NCBI RefSeq assembly: GCF_018853465.1
Contig: NZ_JABBOU010000041.1
Location: 1 to 64,000, forward strand
From: Acidithiobacillus montserratensis
GTDB lineage: Bacteria; Pseudomonadota; Gammaproteobacteria; Acidithiobacillales; Acidithiobacillaceae
Reading direction: 5' to 3'
DNA length: 64,000 bases
Below are positions 9,460 through 18,671 of this stretch, one piece after another; the stretch's first letter is position 1, and the number at the start of each line of letters is the position of its first letter. The position numbers were made by a program, and so were the translations under genes. The notes beneath the pieces were generated by a model. The model saw only the letters and a program-made list of their open reading frames with translations. It had not been told where the DNA came from and made no database searches.

Positions 9460-10139
9460 TTCCTGCCACCCTGCTCCGCCGTTATAAACGCTTTCTGGCT
9501 GACTGCCAGCTGGCATCCGGGGAAGAAATCACCATTCATTGCCCCAATTCAGGGAGCATGACCAGCTGTGCGGAACCAGGACAGCCCATTCTCGTTTCCC
9601 ACAGCGACAATCCCCGCCGCAAGCTCGCCTGGACCTGGGAGTTATACTGGAGTGGGCACAGCTGGGTCTGCATCAATACGCAGCGCCCCAATGCCATCGT
9701 CGCCGAAGCCATTAGCAGCGGCCAGATACCCGTCCTGAACGGTTATAGTGAGCTGCGCCGGGAAGTGCCATATGGTCAACATGAGCGGGTGGATATCCTG
9801 CTCCAGGAGCCCGGACGTGCGCCCTGCTACGTGGAGGTCAAATCCTGCACCTTGCTGGAAGCCGATGGCGTTATCCGCTTTCCTGATGCGGTCAGCACCC
9901 GCGCCCTGCGTCATCTGACGGCGCTGCGCGCAGTGGTGGAAAATGGTGGGCGCGCGGTGATGTTTTTTCTGATAGGACGGGAAGATGGTCGGGGTTTTGC
10001 CCCCGCCGACCGGATAGACCCGGCCTATGGCCAAGCCCTCCGCGAGGTATGCCGAAGCGGTGTGGAAATTCTGGCCTACCGGAGCCGGGTCAGTCCTGAT
10101 AAAATAGAGATTGACGCGGCAGAGGAGCTGATGTTTTAG
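9441..10139 (+). CDS. sfsA: SfsA family protein (sugar fermentation stimulation homologue)
   Basis: A 232-residue SfsA homologue. The family has an OB-like N-terminal part and a nuclease-like C-terminal fold and has been linked to DNA binding and maltose metabolism in E. coli; its exact role is unsettled. Typical stretches are LLRRYKRFLAD, HCPNSGSMTSC, NTQRPNAIVAEAI and the conserved YVEVKSCTLLEADGVIRFPDAV block, followed by DPAYGQALREV. It starts inside gluQ with no clear ribosome site, so translation is probably coupled to gluQ. Confidence 0.94.
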   Translation: MQLPELIPATLLRRYKRFLADCQLASGEEITIHCPNSGSMTSCAEPGQPILVSHSDNPRRKLAWTWELYWSGHSWVCINTQRPNAIVAEAISSGQIPVLNGYSELRREVPYGQHERVDILLQEPGRAPCYVEVKSCTLLEADGVIRFPDAVSTRALRHLTALRAVVENGGRAVMFFLIGREDGRGFAPADRIDPAYGQALREVCRSGVEILAYRSRVSPDKIEIDAAEELMF

Positions 10140-10171
10140 CCTCTCTCATTCTATCGCCCAGGAGAATCTCC

Positions 10172-10981
10172 ATGTTACAACGTCGCAAGAGCCCTCCCCA
10201 GGGTAATATCAAAACTCCCGAAGAAATCGAAAAAATGCGGACTGCCGGGCACTTGACCGCCATGGTGCTCAATATGATCCGCCCCCATGTCAAAGCAGGC
10301 ATCACCACCGGAGAACTGGACCGGATTTGCCACGATTACATCGTCAACGATCTGCAAGGCATTCCCGCTCCGCTGAACTATCAGCCCAGTCCGGAATATC
10401 CGCCCTTTCCCAAATCCGTTTGCATCTCCCTCAATCATGTCATCTGCCATGGCATTCCCGGAGATCGTGTCCTGAAAGATGGTGACATGCTCAATATTGA
10501 TGTAACGGTCATCAAGGATGGCTATCACGGTGACAGCAGCAAGATGTTCACCGTCGGTGAAGTCCCCCTGCGCTCCCGTCGCGTAATGGAAGTCGCCCAC
10601 GAAGCCATGGTCCGGGGTATTCAGCAGGTCCGTCCCGGCGCCACCCTGGGGGATGTCGGCCACGCCATTCAGGTATTTGCAGAAGCCCAGCATTGTTCGG
10701 TGGTACGGGAGTTTTGCGGTCATGGTATCGGGCGGGTATTTCATGATGAACCTCAAGTACTGCATTACGGTAATCCCGGTGAAGGAGTTGAACTGGTACC
10801 GGGCATGACCTTTACCATTGAGCCCATGATCAACGCCGGCAAACGCCACATCAAGGCGCTGCCGGATGGCTGGACCATTGTGACCAAGGATCACAGTGCC
10901 TCGGCGCAGTGGGAACACACCATTCTGGTGACCGATGACGGGTATGAGGTACTGACCCAACTCCCCGGCGATCCCATCTGA
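10172..10981 (+). CDS. map: Methionine aminopeptidase, type I
   Basis: Removes the N-terminal methionine from nascent proteins. At 269 residues it is a standard type I enzyme. The five metal ligands are in place: Asp in LNIDVTV, Asp in GYHGDSS, His in GHGIGRVFH, Glu in FTIEPMI and Glu in QWEHTILV. CAGGAG lies 7 bases before the ATG. It follows sfsA after 32 bases and is followed 2 bases later by glnD. A map-glnD neighbourhood is common in gammaproteobacteria. Confidence 0.97.
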   Translation: MLQRRKSPPQGNIKTPEEIEKMRTAGHLTAMVLNMIRPHVKAGITTGELDRICHDYIVNDLQGIPAPLNYQPSPEYPPFPKSVCISLNHVICHGIPGDRVLKDGDMLNIDVTVIKDGYHGDSSKMFTVGEVPLRSRRVMEVAHEAMVRGIQQVRPGATLGDVGHAIQVFAEAQHCSVVREFCGHGIGRVFHDEPQVLHYGNPGEGVELVPGMTFTIEPMINAGKRHIKALPDGWTIVTKDHSASAQWEHTILVTDDGYEVLTQLPGDPI

Positions 10982-10983
10982 AC

Positions 10984-13578
10984 ATGTCCGCATCCGGGGC
11001 TGCTGACGCCCTACCGAATATCCTGGAAAACCTGCGCCAGGAAAGGGCGCTCCTGCTCGCCGGGTTTTCTCCCCGGAGCAATGGCCGCGCCTTTTTGCGC
11101 CAGCATGCGGCCCTGGTGGATAAAATCCTATGCCGACTCTGGAAGCACATGGAATCCCGGTTTACCCTGCAGGACTCTGCGCTCAGTCTGATAGCCGTTG
11201 GCGGGTATGGACGTGGTGCCCTGTTTCCCGGCTCGGATCTCGACCTGCTGATTCTCACCCCGGCCCGGCTCAGCAAAGCTGTCGAAGACTTTTTGCATCA
11301 GTTTCTGACGGCGCTGTGGGATTTACAAATGACCGTAGGCGCCAGCGTCCGTTCCATACCGGAATGTCTGGAGCAGGCGCGTGAGGACCTCAGTATTGCC
11401 AGCACCCTGCTGGAAACCCGCTATCTCTGTGGTTCACTTGAACACTATGAAGAGCTGGAAGAAGCCCTTCGCGCCAACCCTCCCTGGAAACCCGCTGTGT
11501 TTTTTGCAGCAAAACTGGCCGAGCAGGAGAGCCGTCATGCGCGCTGCAGTGATACGGCTTTTCATCTGGAGCCCAACCTCAAGGATGGCCCGGGCGGCCT
11601 CCGGGATATTCACCAACTGCAATGGTTGACCGCTGCGATTTTTAGAGATAACAGCCTGTCCTGTCTGCGCCGCGAAAATCTGGTCAGTCCCGACGAATAT
11701 CGGCAGCTGTTGCGGGCCCAGGCATTTCTGACCCGGCTGCGCATTGCCCTGCATGAAGCCACTGCCCGCCATGAAGACCGGCTGCGTCTCGACCAGCAAC
11801 GGCCACTGGCAGCTCAATTAGGTTACGTGGAACGCCCTGGACGCAGTCCGGTAGAGCAGCTCATGCAAAAACTTTACCGGGCTTTTGCGGATATTCTGCG
11901 TATTTCCGCCATCGCTCAGGAAAATATGGCCCTGCATCTGGCTGCCGGAGGCAAAAATTCTGTAAGCCCGTTGAACACGCCTCAAGCAGCAACCGCTTTG
12001 CGGGCTGATGATCCGCAATTTTTGCAGAAAATCCTGCGGCTGTTCCGGGAGTTGGCCGAAAAACCTCTGGGCACCCCCCTGGATGCCCTCACCCAGCGAC
12101 AACTCTACAACATCCGTGCGCAGGTGCACCCCCATGATCTGGAACAGGATCCGATTGCCAGAAGTGAACTGCTGAGCCTGCTGGCGCAGCCGGAAGGCGC
12201 CTATCACAGCCTGAAAATCATGCAGCAATGCGGTATTCTGGGCCGCCTGATTCCCGCTTTTGCGCGCATTACCGGACGTATTCAGCATGACTTGTTTCAT
12301 GTCTACACCGTTGATCAGCATACCCTCTTTCTGATTAGGAACATCGGTCAGCTGCATCGCCGGAAAGAACAGCAGATGTCTGTTCTGAAACAGGCCTGGA
12401 TACAGGTGGATAAACCAGAATTACTTATACTGGCAGGGTTATTTCATGATATCGGCAAGGGTCGGGGTGGTGATCATTCGCAAATTGGCGCCCAGGAAGC
12501 CCGACGTTTTGCCCGGCGTCTGCATTTATCACAGCGCGACAGCGAGTTGATAGTCTGGCTGGTGGAACAGCACCTGCAAATGAGCACCGTATCGCAACGG
12601 CGGGATCTGGAAGACCCCCGGGTCATTCAGGATTTCGCCAGAAGTGTGGGTGATGAAAGGCATCTAGCCTACCTGTTGCTATTAACCGTCGCCGATATGC
12701 GTGCCACCAATCCGGATCTCTGGAATGACTGGAAGGGCCTGTTACTCAGTACCCTGTATCGCGCCACCGCCCGTGAACTGCAGCAGGAAGACCGCAACCG
12801 GCAGGGCATTCCCCAGATCGTCCGTGATCGGCAGGAAAGTGTGCTGCATACTCTGAGCGAAGAGGAACAGACCCGCGCCAAAGTCCTTTGGCAGCATTTA
12901 TCCGGGTCTTATTTTTTGCGTTATAACGACCTTGAATTGCTCTGGCATACGCAACAGATTCTGGCCCATAAAAGCCGAAAAACCCTGGTCGCCATACGTC
13001 CGCACCAACCGGAAGGTAGCGAAATCCTGATTTACGGACCTGACCGTCCCGGTCTGTTCCAGCAGATTACCGGGGCCCTGGACCGGCAATCTCTGAACAT
13101 CATCGACGCGCGCATCGACACCAGCGAAGATGGTCGCGCTATCGATACCTTCCTGGTCATTGACAACAGTCACGCCTTTGCGCAAACAGCGCAGGCGAAT
13201 CAGGAACTGGCCGCCCGCCTGCGGGCTATTATTGAAGGGGAAAGCGAAAGCAGACCTCATTTCGGGCTGCGCCATCGTGATCCCCGCCACCGCTTTTTTG
13301 CCCAGCGCCCTGCCGAAATCCTCATCGACAACCATGCCCTGCCCCGCTATACCCTCCTGGAAGTGCGGGCAGCCGATCAGCTCGGGCTCCTCTATCGCGT
13401 CGGTGAAGTCTTGCGCTCCCTGCAGCTGAATATCCATGGTGCCAAGGTATCCACTTTTGGCGAGCGAGTAGAAGACACTTTTTTCATCCTCAACGAAAGG
13501 GGACGGCAATTGACTGAAAATCAAAGAAAAACGCTGACACAGACTCTACAATCCATGCTCAACGAAACACCGCGCTAA
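10984..13578 (+). CDS. glnD: Bifunctional [protein-PII] uridylyltransferase/uridylyl-removing enzyme
   Basis: Senses glutamine and adds or removes UMP on PII proteins, setting nitrogen control. The 864 residues show the complete domain order. The nucleotidyltransferase domain has the GG/DxD pattern in VGGYGRGALFPGSDLDLLIL (about residues 72-91). NLKDGPGGLRDIHQ follows, then the HD domain with FHDIGKGRGGDHSQIG, and two C-terminal ACT domains (EILIYGPDRPGLFQQI and TLLEVRAADQLGLLYRVGEVL). It starts 2 bases after map and ends 32 bases before hflD. Confidence 0.97.
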   Translation: MSASGAADALPNILENLRQERALLLAGFSPRSNGRAFLRQHAALVDKILCRLWKHMESRFTLQDSALSLIAVGGYGRGALFPGSDLDLLILTPARLSKAVEDFLHQFLTALWDLQMTVGASVRSIPECLEQAREDLSIASTLLETRYLCGSLEHYEELEEALRANPPWKPAVFFAAKLAEQESRHARCSDTAFHLEPNLKDGPGGLRDIHQLQWLTAAIFRDNSLSCLRRENLVSPDEYRQLLRAQAFLTRLRIALHEATARHEDRLRLDQQRPLAAQLGYVERPGRSPVEQLMQKLYRAFADILRISAIAQENMALHLAAGGKNSVSPLNTPQAATALRADDPQFLQKILRLFRELAEKPLGTPLDALTQRQLYNIRAQVHPHDLEQDPIARSELLSLLAQPEGAYHSLKIMQQCGILGRLIPAFARITGRIQHDLFHVYTVDQHTLFLIRNIGQLHRRKEQQMSVLKQAWIQVDKPELLILAGLFHDIGKGRGGDHSQIGAQEARRFARRLHLSQRDSELIVWLVEQHLQMSTVSQRRDLEDPRVIQDFARSVGDERHLAYLLLLTVADMRATNPDLWNDWKGLLLSTLYRATARELQQEDRNRQGIPQIVRDRQESVLHTLSEEEQTRAKVLWQHLSGSYFLRYNDLELLWHTQQILAHKSRKTLVAIRPHQPEGSEILIYGPDRPGLFQQITGALDRQSLNIIDARIDTSEDGRAIDTFLVIDNSHAFAQTAQANQELAARLRAIIEGESESRPHFGLRHRDPRHRFFAQRPAEILIDNHALPRYTLLEVRAADQLGLLYRVGEVLRSLQLNIHGAKVSTFGERVEDTFFILNERGRQLTENQRKTLTQTLQSMLNETPR

Positions 13579-13610
13579 TCCATGTTTCCCTATCCCGAGA
13601 GCAAGACATC

Positions 13611-14270
13611 ATGAGCATGTGGCATTTTATGATTCCCGGGCCGGCCCGCCGTCGTGATCGGACCCTGGCACTGGCGGGCATCTTGCGCAGTGCTTTGCTT
13701 GTCCAAAATATAGCCCGCAACGGTGAACAACCCGGAGACTTGCTGGCCCCCTGCATTCACAGCATTCTCGCCCTGGACAGTCCGGATATCCGCGAGGCAC
13801 TGGGCAATATCCAGAGCTTGCGCCAAGCTCTGGCCCTGCTCTGCCCGCTCCTGCAACGCGGCCCGGCCAATGCCCAGGAGGCGGAGCTGCTGCGCTATGC
13901 CATGGCCATGAACAGTCTCAGTAAACGACTGGTAAAAAATGTGGCAGCAGTGCAGCGGGTACAGGAAGGTATCCAGCAAGCCCAGCGTCAGGTCCAGCAT
14001 TTTGGTGACAATACCCAGAGCAGCGTCATTGCCGGTCTGGCGCAAACCTACACGGAGGCCATAGGAACTTTGCGGCCGCGCATCATCGTCAGTGGCGATA
14101 GCCGCTTTTTAAGTGACCCCGATGATGCCGCCCGCATTCGTACCCTATTACTCAGCGGGATTCGTGCTGCAGTCCTTTGGCGACAGGCGGGCGGTCATAT
14201 TCCAGGGAGCCTGCTTGAACGACGTAGCCTTTGTCAGGAAGCAGAAGAGCTGCTCGCCCATACCGGTTGA
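13611..14270 (+). CDS. hflD: HflD-like protein (lysogenization regulator homologue)
   Basis: A 219-residue all-helical protein resembling HflD/YcfC, which in E. coli binds phage lambda CII and affects lysogenization; its host role is not clear. Matching features are the start RRDRTLALAGILRSALLVQNIA, ILALDSPDIREALGNIQSL with LRQALALL, and YAMAMNSLSKRLVKN. It is last in the gluQ-to-hflD run and ends 11 bases from the convergent acyltransferase gene. No terminator hairpin is evident between them. Confidence 0.85.
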   Translation: MSMWHFMIPGPARRRDRTLALAGILRSALLVQNIARNGEQPGDLLAPCIHSILALDSPDIREALGNIQSLRQALALLCPLLQRGPANAQEAELLRYAMAMNSLSKRLVKNVAAVQRVQEGIQQAQRQVQHFGDNTQSSVIAGLAQTYTEAIGTLRPRIIVSGDSRFLSDPDDAARIRTLLLSGIRAAVLWRQAGGHIPGSLLERRSLCQEAEELLAHTG

Positions 14271-14281
14271 TCCTCTCGTGC

Positions 14282-16423
14282 TTAATGCGCGTCGGGTAAA
14301 GCGCCGTTCAAACCTTGCGAGCTTAACCCTGGAGCATTGCTGACGGCAGAAGCCGTGCCACCTCCTGCACTCCTCAACGGCGCGATGGCAAAGCCCTGGA
14401 TATGGGTTGTGGGCATAACCATGTTTACGGGAGGACGCGGCGTTGACCGCCCGGTGCCGGGCACCGGATAGGTGCTGGCGGTGCTGGCGGTGAACTGCGT
14501 CGCAAGGCGCCCGGACAGATGACGACCTGCTGATACGGATACCGGCGCAGTTGTTCCGGAAACCGGCTGAGGTTGCTGATAACCCATGGAATAGAGCTTG
14601 GCAAGCACGGCATTCACGAGGGCCTGCGCACCGTCCCAGGTCAAGTGGACCTGATCAGGATCAAAATAGTTGTATTGATCGTGGCTGATGCGATCCCAAT
14701 GCAATAAATAGACGTTGGGATATTCTGCTTTGGCGCGCAAATACTGACTTTTTACCTCGTCTTCCCAAACCCGGGGCACGTTGGGAATAATCAGTAACAC
14801 CTTGCGATCTCCGGCCTCGCGCATCACCCGATCCAGATCCGGAGTGAATACATCCCCGTTACTGCCCAATTCCAGAACAATATATTGAATGTGGGCGTTT
14901 TGCGGTTCTGCCAATTCCTGTTGTAACACCCCCGGCGCCCGCGAGAACTGGCGACCGACTTTACCATCCAGAATCGCGTTGGGCAGCTGATGAATGACAA
15001 AACCCGACCAGCCCAACAGAATGGAGTCAGTCACCACCAATACCTGCTTTTGGGGATAAGCCGGATTCTGACGAATTTCCTGACCGTTATACAAATAACC
15101 CGGCTGCGGATTGGGTTGCCAGGCAAAAGAACCGGCTGCCGGCGCTCCAGAAAGCCCACCAGACGCACTGAGAGTACTGGCTGTCCCTGCTGACGGAGCG
15201 GCATTTCCGGAATGCCGTAATGCCTGTAGCTCCTTCTGCAGCTGGGCGATTTTTGCCGCCTGATAATGTTTGTATAATTCAAAATGTAAGTTTTTTTCAC
15301 GTTCGTGGATAAACTGGCGATTGACCACCACGGAATTAAACCAACCGGCAATACCCAAACCCAGAATGAAAGCCACGGTCAGCGCACTTTGCATGGAAAA
15401 TGGATGCCGCGACTGCTTGCCAAAAGCTTTCTGAATGCTGACTTCCACAAAAGCATAGGTCAACACTGACAAGAGCAGAATAATCAATACCGAAAGCACG
15501 ACCAGCGCATAATCATCCGCGCCATGATAAAAATAATACAACAGGGAGATGACCGGAACATTCCATAAATACAGAGAATAGGACATTTCTCCCAAGGCGC
15601 CACCCAGTTGCCATTTTATCTGCGCGAAAACCGCAGATCTTTCTGCCGCAAAAATATACAAAGCAGTCAGCAACAAAACAGGCAGAGAATACACTACATA
15701 ATTCAGATAGGGCGCCAGCAACAGCAAGGCAAGAATACCCAGCCCTGCCAAAAGAGCTCCGAAATCATAAATCAGGGATGGTTTTTTTATCTCCCGGCCA
15801 TGGAGAATCATGTATCCTAGAATACCGGCAACATAGGAAAACCCATGCCAGGGTAGCATATAGGAGGCATTCAGATGCTGATGGATACCCAGCCAGAAAG
15901 CGCCCGCAACAGCAATCAGCATCAAGACCAGCATGAGCAGAAAATACAGCCGCTGATTGCGGATGATGCTCCGTATTAAAAAATGCAGGACATATAATTG
16001 CACCAGCAGCGATATGAACCACATCCCAATAAAGGGATGGGGCATGGCAAATGTCTGGAAATACGGTATATGATGAAAAACCAGATAAAAGTTATAAATA
16101 AAAAGCGATGAATAAATGGCGGGCTGCCAGCTGACAAGATGCAGAGTAACCCCCAGAATGGCGACTATCCAGGTGACCACCAGCATGGGGATCATAATGC
16201 GGGAAAGCCGTTTCTTGAAAAATAATCCCAGGCTCTGCAAAAAACCTGCATTACTGCTGTTACGAATGGATTTTTCTATCAGAAATCCGGACACGAACAG
16301 AAATACATCGACCCCGAGATAGCCACCCGAAAACCACGGACTGTTAAAAGTGATGGTTTCATGAACATGAAAGCCGATAACGCCCAGCATGGCGAGAAAT
16401 TTCAGATAATCCAGATAGAGCAT
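14282..16423 (-). CDS. Membrane acyltransferase fused to an SGNH domain (OafA/OatA type)
   Basis: Predicted to move acyl groups across the inner membrane and place them on an extracytoplasmic glycan or peptidoglycan. The N-terminal half (about 1-370) is an acyltransferase-3 domain of about ten membrane helices, starting YLDYLKFLAMLGVIGFHVHE and including the GVDVFLFVSGFLIEKS segment. A coiled and Ser/Ala/Gly linker leads to an SGNH domain with VVTDSILLGWSG (TDS in place of GDS), LELGSNGDV, and DPDQVHLTWDG supplying the Asp/His pair. A low-complexity Thr/Ser/Pro tail of about 90 residues ends the protein. The substrate is unknown and no O-antigen genes are nearby. The next gene is a stand-alone paralogue of its SGNH domain. 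Confidence 0.85.
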   Translation of the reverse strand: MLYLDYLKFLAMLGVIGFHVHETITFNSPWFSGGYLGVDVFLFVSGFLIEKSIRNSSNAGFLQSLGLFFKKRLSRIMIPMLVVTWIVAILGVTLHLVSWQPAIYSSLFIYNFYLVFHHIPYFQTFAMPHPFIGMWFISLLVQLYVLHFLIRSIIRNQRLYFLLMLVLMLIAVAGAFWLGIHQHLNASYMLPWHGFSYVAGILGYMILHGREIKKPSLIYDFGALLAGLGILALLLLAPYLNYVVYSLPVLLLTALYIFAAERSAVFAQIKWQLGGALGEMSYSLYLWNVPVISLLYYFYHGADDYALVVLSVLIILLLSVLTYAFVEVSIQKAFGKQSRHPFSMQSALTVAFILGLGIAGWFNSVVVNRQFIHEREKNLHFELYKHYQAAKIAQLQKELQALRHSGNAAPSAGTASTLSASGGLSGAPAAGSFAWQPNPQPGYLYNGQEIRQNPAYPQKQVLVVTDSILLGWSGFVIHQLPNAILDGKVGRQFSRAPGVLQQELAEPQNAHIQYIVLELGSNGDVFTPDLDRVMREAGDRKVLLIIPNVPRVWEDEVKSQYLRAKAEYPNVYLLHWDRISHDQYNYFDPDQVHLTWDGAQALVNAVLAKLYSMGYQQPQPVSGTTAPVSVSAGRHLSGRLATQFTASTASTYPVPGTGRSTPRPPVNMVMPTTHIQGFAIAPLRSAGGGTASAVSNAPGLSSQGLNGALPDAH

Positions 16424-16453
16424 ACCAGCAGACCTGCCAATAAAAATATAGGG

Positions 16454-17230
16454 TTAGTTTTTTGATTCGGTTTTTTGAATATCACTGGCTATGGCATGGA
16501 CCATCACCTGAATGCCTTGCCAATTGGGATGCACCAGATCGGTCCAGAAATACTGGGGATGATCACGGCTGAGCAAGTCCCAGCGTACCAGATGGACATT
16601 GGGATGGGTGGCAGCGGTTTGCAGGTATAATTGCTGTACTTCGTGTTCCCAGGAACGGGGCATTTCCGGCATCACCAGAAATACCTGACGATGACCAAGC
16701 ATCTGCAACAATTCCTGCATATCGGAGGGGAGTACCTCACCGTTGGTGCCCAATTCGATGACCACATCACCAACGCCTTGGGTAATACGGGTTTGCTGCA
16801 TGGTCTTCCAGATGGGAATGGCACTGGAAAACTGCCTGCCCACCCGGCCACTGATGAGCGCATTGGGAAATACATGGGCAAAGTAGCCCGACCAGCCAGT
16901 CAGAATACTATCTCCGATAATAATGACGCCGATGGGATAGGTTTTGGGAAAACGCAGAACGGAACGGGCATCCAGCACATAATCGGGATTGGGAGATTGG
17001 GAAAAATCCTTGTGGGCATCAATGATGGCCATTTGATCCAGATAACGCTCGGGCTTTTGAGGAGCAGCAACGGCGGCTGTTCTGGCAGGAACCGAAAGAC
17101 TTTCGGGACGCGGTTTGACGGCATAGGAACTGTTTTCATCCATACAGGCGGCAAGGCCGAGAGAAACAAGCACCAGGAGACTGAATTTTGTGATTCGGCC
17201 GAAGAGCTGACGAAATATCTGCGGTGACAT
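16454..17230 (-). CDS. SGNH-fold lipoprotein, paralogue of the neighbouring acyltransferase domain
   Basis: A 258-residue predicted lipoprotein. The start at 17230 has AAGG six bases upstream and gives a signal peptide ending in the lipobox LAAC (residues 26-29). The frame is open much further upstream, but that part does not look like protein. The mature domain aligns closely with the SGNH part of the preceding acyltransferase: GDSILTGWSGYF, GRVGRQFS, IELGTNGEV, MPRSWEHEV and DLVHPNWQG. Block III reads GTNG where GxND is usual, as in the paralogue. Probably an esterase or O-acyltransferase acting outside the inner membrane; the substrate is unknown. Confidence 0.78.
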   Translation of the reverse strand: MSPQIFRQLFGRITKFSLLVLVSLGLAACMDENSSYAVKPRPESLSVPARTAAVAAPQKPERYLDQMAIIDAHKDFSQSPNPDYVLDARSVLRFPKTYPIGVIIIGDSILTGWSGYFAHVFPNALISGRVGRQFSSAIPIWKTMQQTRITQGVGDVVIELGTNGEVLPSDMQELLQMLGHRQVFLVMPEMPRSWEHEVQQLYLQTAATHPNVHLVRWDLLSRDHPQYFWTDLVHPNWQGIQVMVHAIASDIQKTESKN

Positions 17231-17279
17231 GCGCATCCTTACCGGGATTTTTGTGGGCCAACTGTAACAACAAAATGGA

Positions 17280-17549
17280 TTACATGCTACGTTCAATCCT
17301 GTATATCCATGCCAGCACTTCTGCAACAGCCTGATATAATTGGGGTGGAATTTGCTGGTCCAGATCCAGCTGCATGAGCAAACCCACCAATTCCTTGGAT
17401 TCGTGTACAAATATACCCGCTTCTTTAGCTCTGGCAATAATCTGCTCGGCAACCAGACCTTGCCCTTTGGCAACCAGCACAGGCACAGTGTCACCACTAT
17501 GATAGCGCAGTGCCACGGCGCTTTTAGGCTTATCCTTGGGCGGGTTCAT
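17280..17549 (-). CDS. fhlB: FhlB: FlhB C-terminal domain homologue
   Basis: An 89-residue stand-alone version of the cytoplasmic C-terminal domain of FlhB, the export-gate switch protein. SAVALRYHSGDTVPVLVAKG aligns with the segment just after the NPTH cleavage site in FlhB of this window. PPQLYQAVAEVLAWIYRI matches the FlhB end. There is no NPTH motif, so no self-cleavage is expected. FhlB proteins can stand in for the cleaved FlhB fragment in other bacteria. It overlaps the FliK-like gene by 20 bases; both concern hook length and substrate switching. Confidence 0.88.
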   Translation of the reverse strand: MNPPKDKPKSAVALRYHSGDTVPVLVAKGQGLVAEQIIARAKEAGIFVHESKELVGLLMQLDLDQQIPPQLYQAVAEVLAWIYRIERSM

Positions 17550-18633
17550 TAGAGCTACGAATCTGCGCAGCGGCTATTTGCAAACCCAAGTGCTGCAAGC
17601 TCTGCGTCAATTCTTCCCAATGTGCGCGCAACAATGCATCCTGCTCGGCAGTCAACACCAAACGCAATGTGGATTGCCGCAGCTGCAAACGGGCTTCGAC
17701 ATGCCCCAGATGCGGCAAATCCAGAGCCAGTGAGCTCTCCCAGCGCTGCCCGGAGGGTTTTTCGCCTTTCTGCTGAGATTCGGGACTATCCTCCTCGCGG
17801 CGTTTCACCATCCAGGTTGCCTGCTGACCAGGCCAGACAGGCCCGGTCCAGACAAACTGCTGCTGATTCAGCGTCTGTATCTGCTGCCCCAAAGTCTGCA
17901 GGGAACCCGGGTTTAACATACTGATTACCGACGCATTTCTACCTGCCGTTAAATCGGCGATTTGCGTATAGGTTGTCACTCCTTGCTTGGAGTTTTGAGC
18001 TCCATCCAAGGACGGCGAAGATGCTATCGAAGCTGGACTGGAAGATGCCGGGGTATAGTGCATCTCAACATTGCCGGTCTTTCCCTGAGCGGGATTCTTT
18101 CCCGCATTTTGTGGTTCAGCGAGCAGATTTTGTACGGACCATTGGCCATGACTCCAGCTTACCAGATGACTTTCATAAAAAACGCCGCTAAATTCGAGGG
18201 TATTTTGCAGAAATGTGGCCATTTGTGGCGCCGATCCGGCATTTTCAGGGAAAGTCGCGGTGGGCCGCAGCGCAGAGGTCACAGCATTCGGCAAACTGGC
18301 CAGATCACGTAAAGCTTGGGCGGTATTCGACAAGGCCAACTGCTCTGATGGTGCGGCAGCAAGTTGCCCCATCATTAAAAATTTGGGTTGCTTGTCACCC
18401 CCTAAATAAGTCAGCTGCAGTTCCTGACCGACTGACCATTGTCCAGGCAAATCAAAAGCCAGCGCCTTGCCGGCCACGCTCAGCATAGTCTGTTGCGGAG
18501 CGCTTTGCAGCACTTTGGCGCTGAGGGTAGCGCCCGGTGTCAAGGTCTGTGAAAGTGCTGTTGCGGTGCTCTGATTGAGCACACTTTCAAGCACTCTGAC
18601 CGTATAAGCACCTTCCAGTGTTGCGGGATTCAT
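17530..18633 (-). CDS. FliK-like protein (hook-length control family)
   Basis: A 367-residue protein with a low-complexity Ser/Ala/Gln-rich middle and a C-terminal domain resembling the FliK C-terminal domain: SSLALDLPHLGHVEARLQL and LRLVLTAEQDALLRAHWEEL. The N-terminal part (about 1-95) has a beta-rich GATLSAKVLQ...LSVAGKALAFDLPG pattern. It is not a copy of the fliK at 50652 but belongs to the same broad family, and it is paired with fhlB, the usual partner of such secondary FliK proteins. AGGATAGG lies before the ATG. Its role at the export gate is inferred. Confidence 0.72.
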   Translation of the reverse strand: MNPATLEGAYTVRVLESVLNQSTATALSQTLTPGATLSAKVLQSAPQQTMLSVAGKALAFDLPGQWSVGQELQLTYLGGDKQPKFLMMGQLAAAPSEQLALSNTAQALRDLASLPNAVTSALRPTATFPENAGSAPQMATFLQNTLEFSGVFYESHLVSWSHGQWSVQNLLAEPQNAGKNPAQGKTGNVEMHYTPASSSPASIASSPSLDGAQNSKQGVTTYTQIADLTAGRNASVISMLNPGSLQTLGQQIQTLNQQQFVWTGPVWPGQQATWMVKRREEDSPESQQKGEKPSGQRWESSLALDLPHLGHVEARLQLRQSTLRLVLTAEQDALLRAHWEELTQSLQHLGLQIAAAQIRSSNEPAQG

Positions 18634-18671
18634 AACCGCCTATCCTCGTTCTACTTTCATGGCGTCAAGCG

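Noticed and set aside
16454..17497. A longer N-terminus for the SGNH lipoprotein
   Set aside because: The extra residues are Cys/Trp-rich, unlike protein, and would bury the clear lipoprotein signal peptide; they are the shadow of fhlB on another frame.
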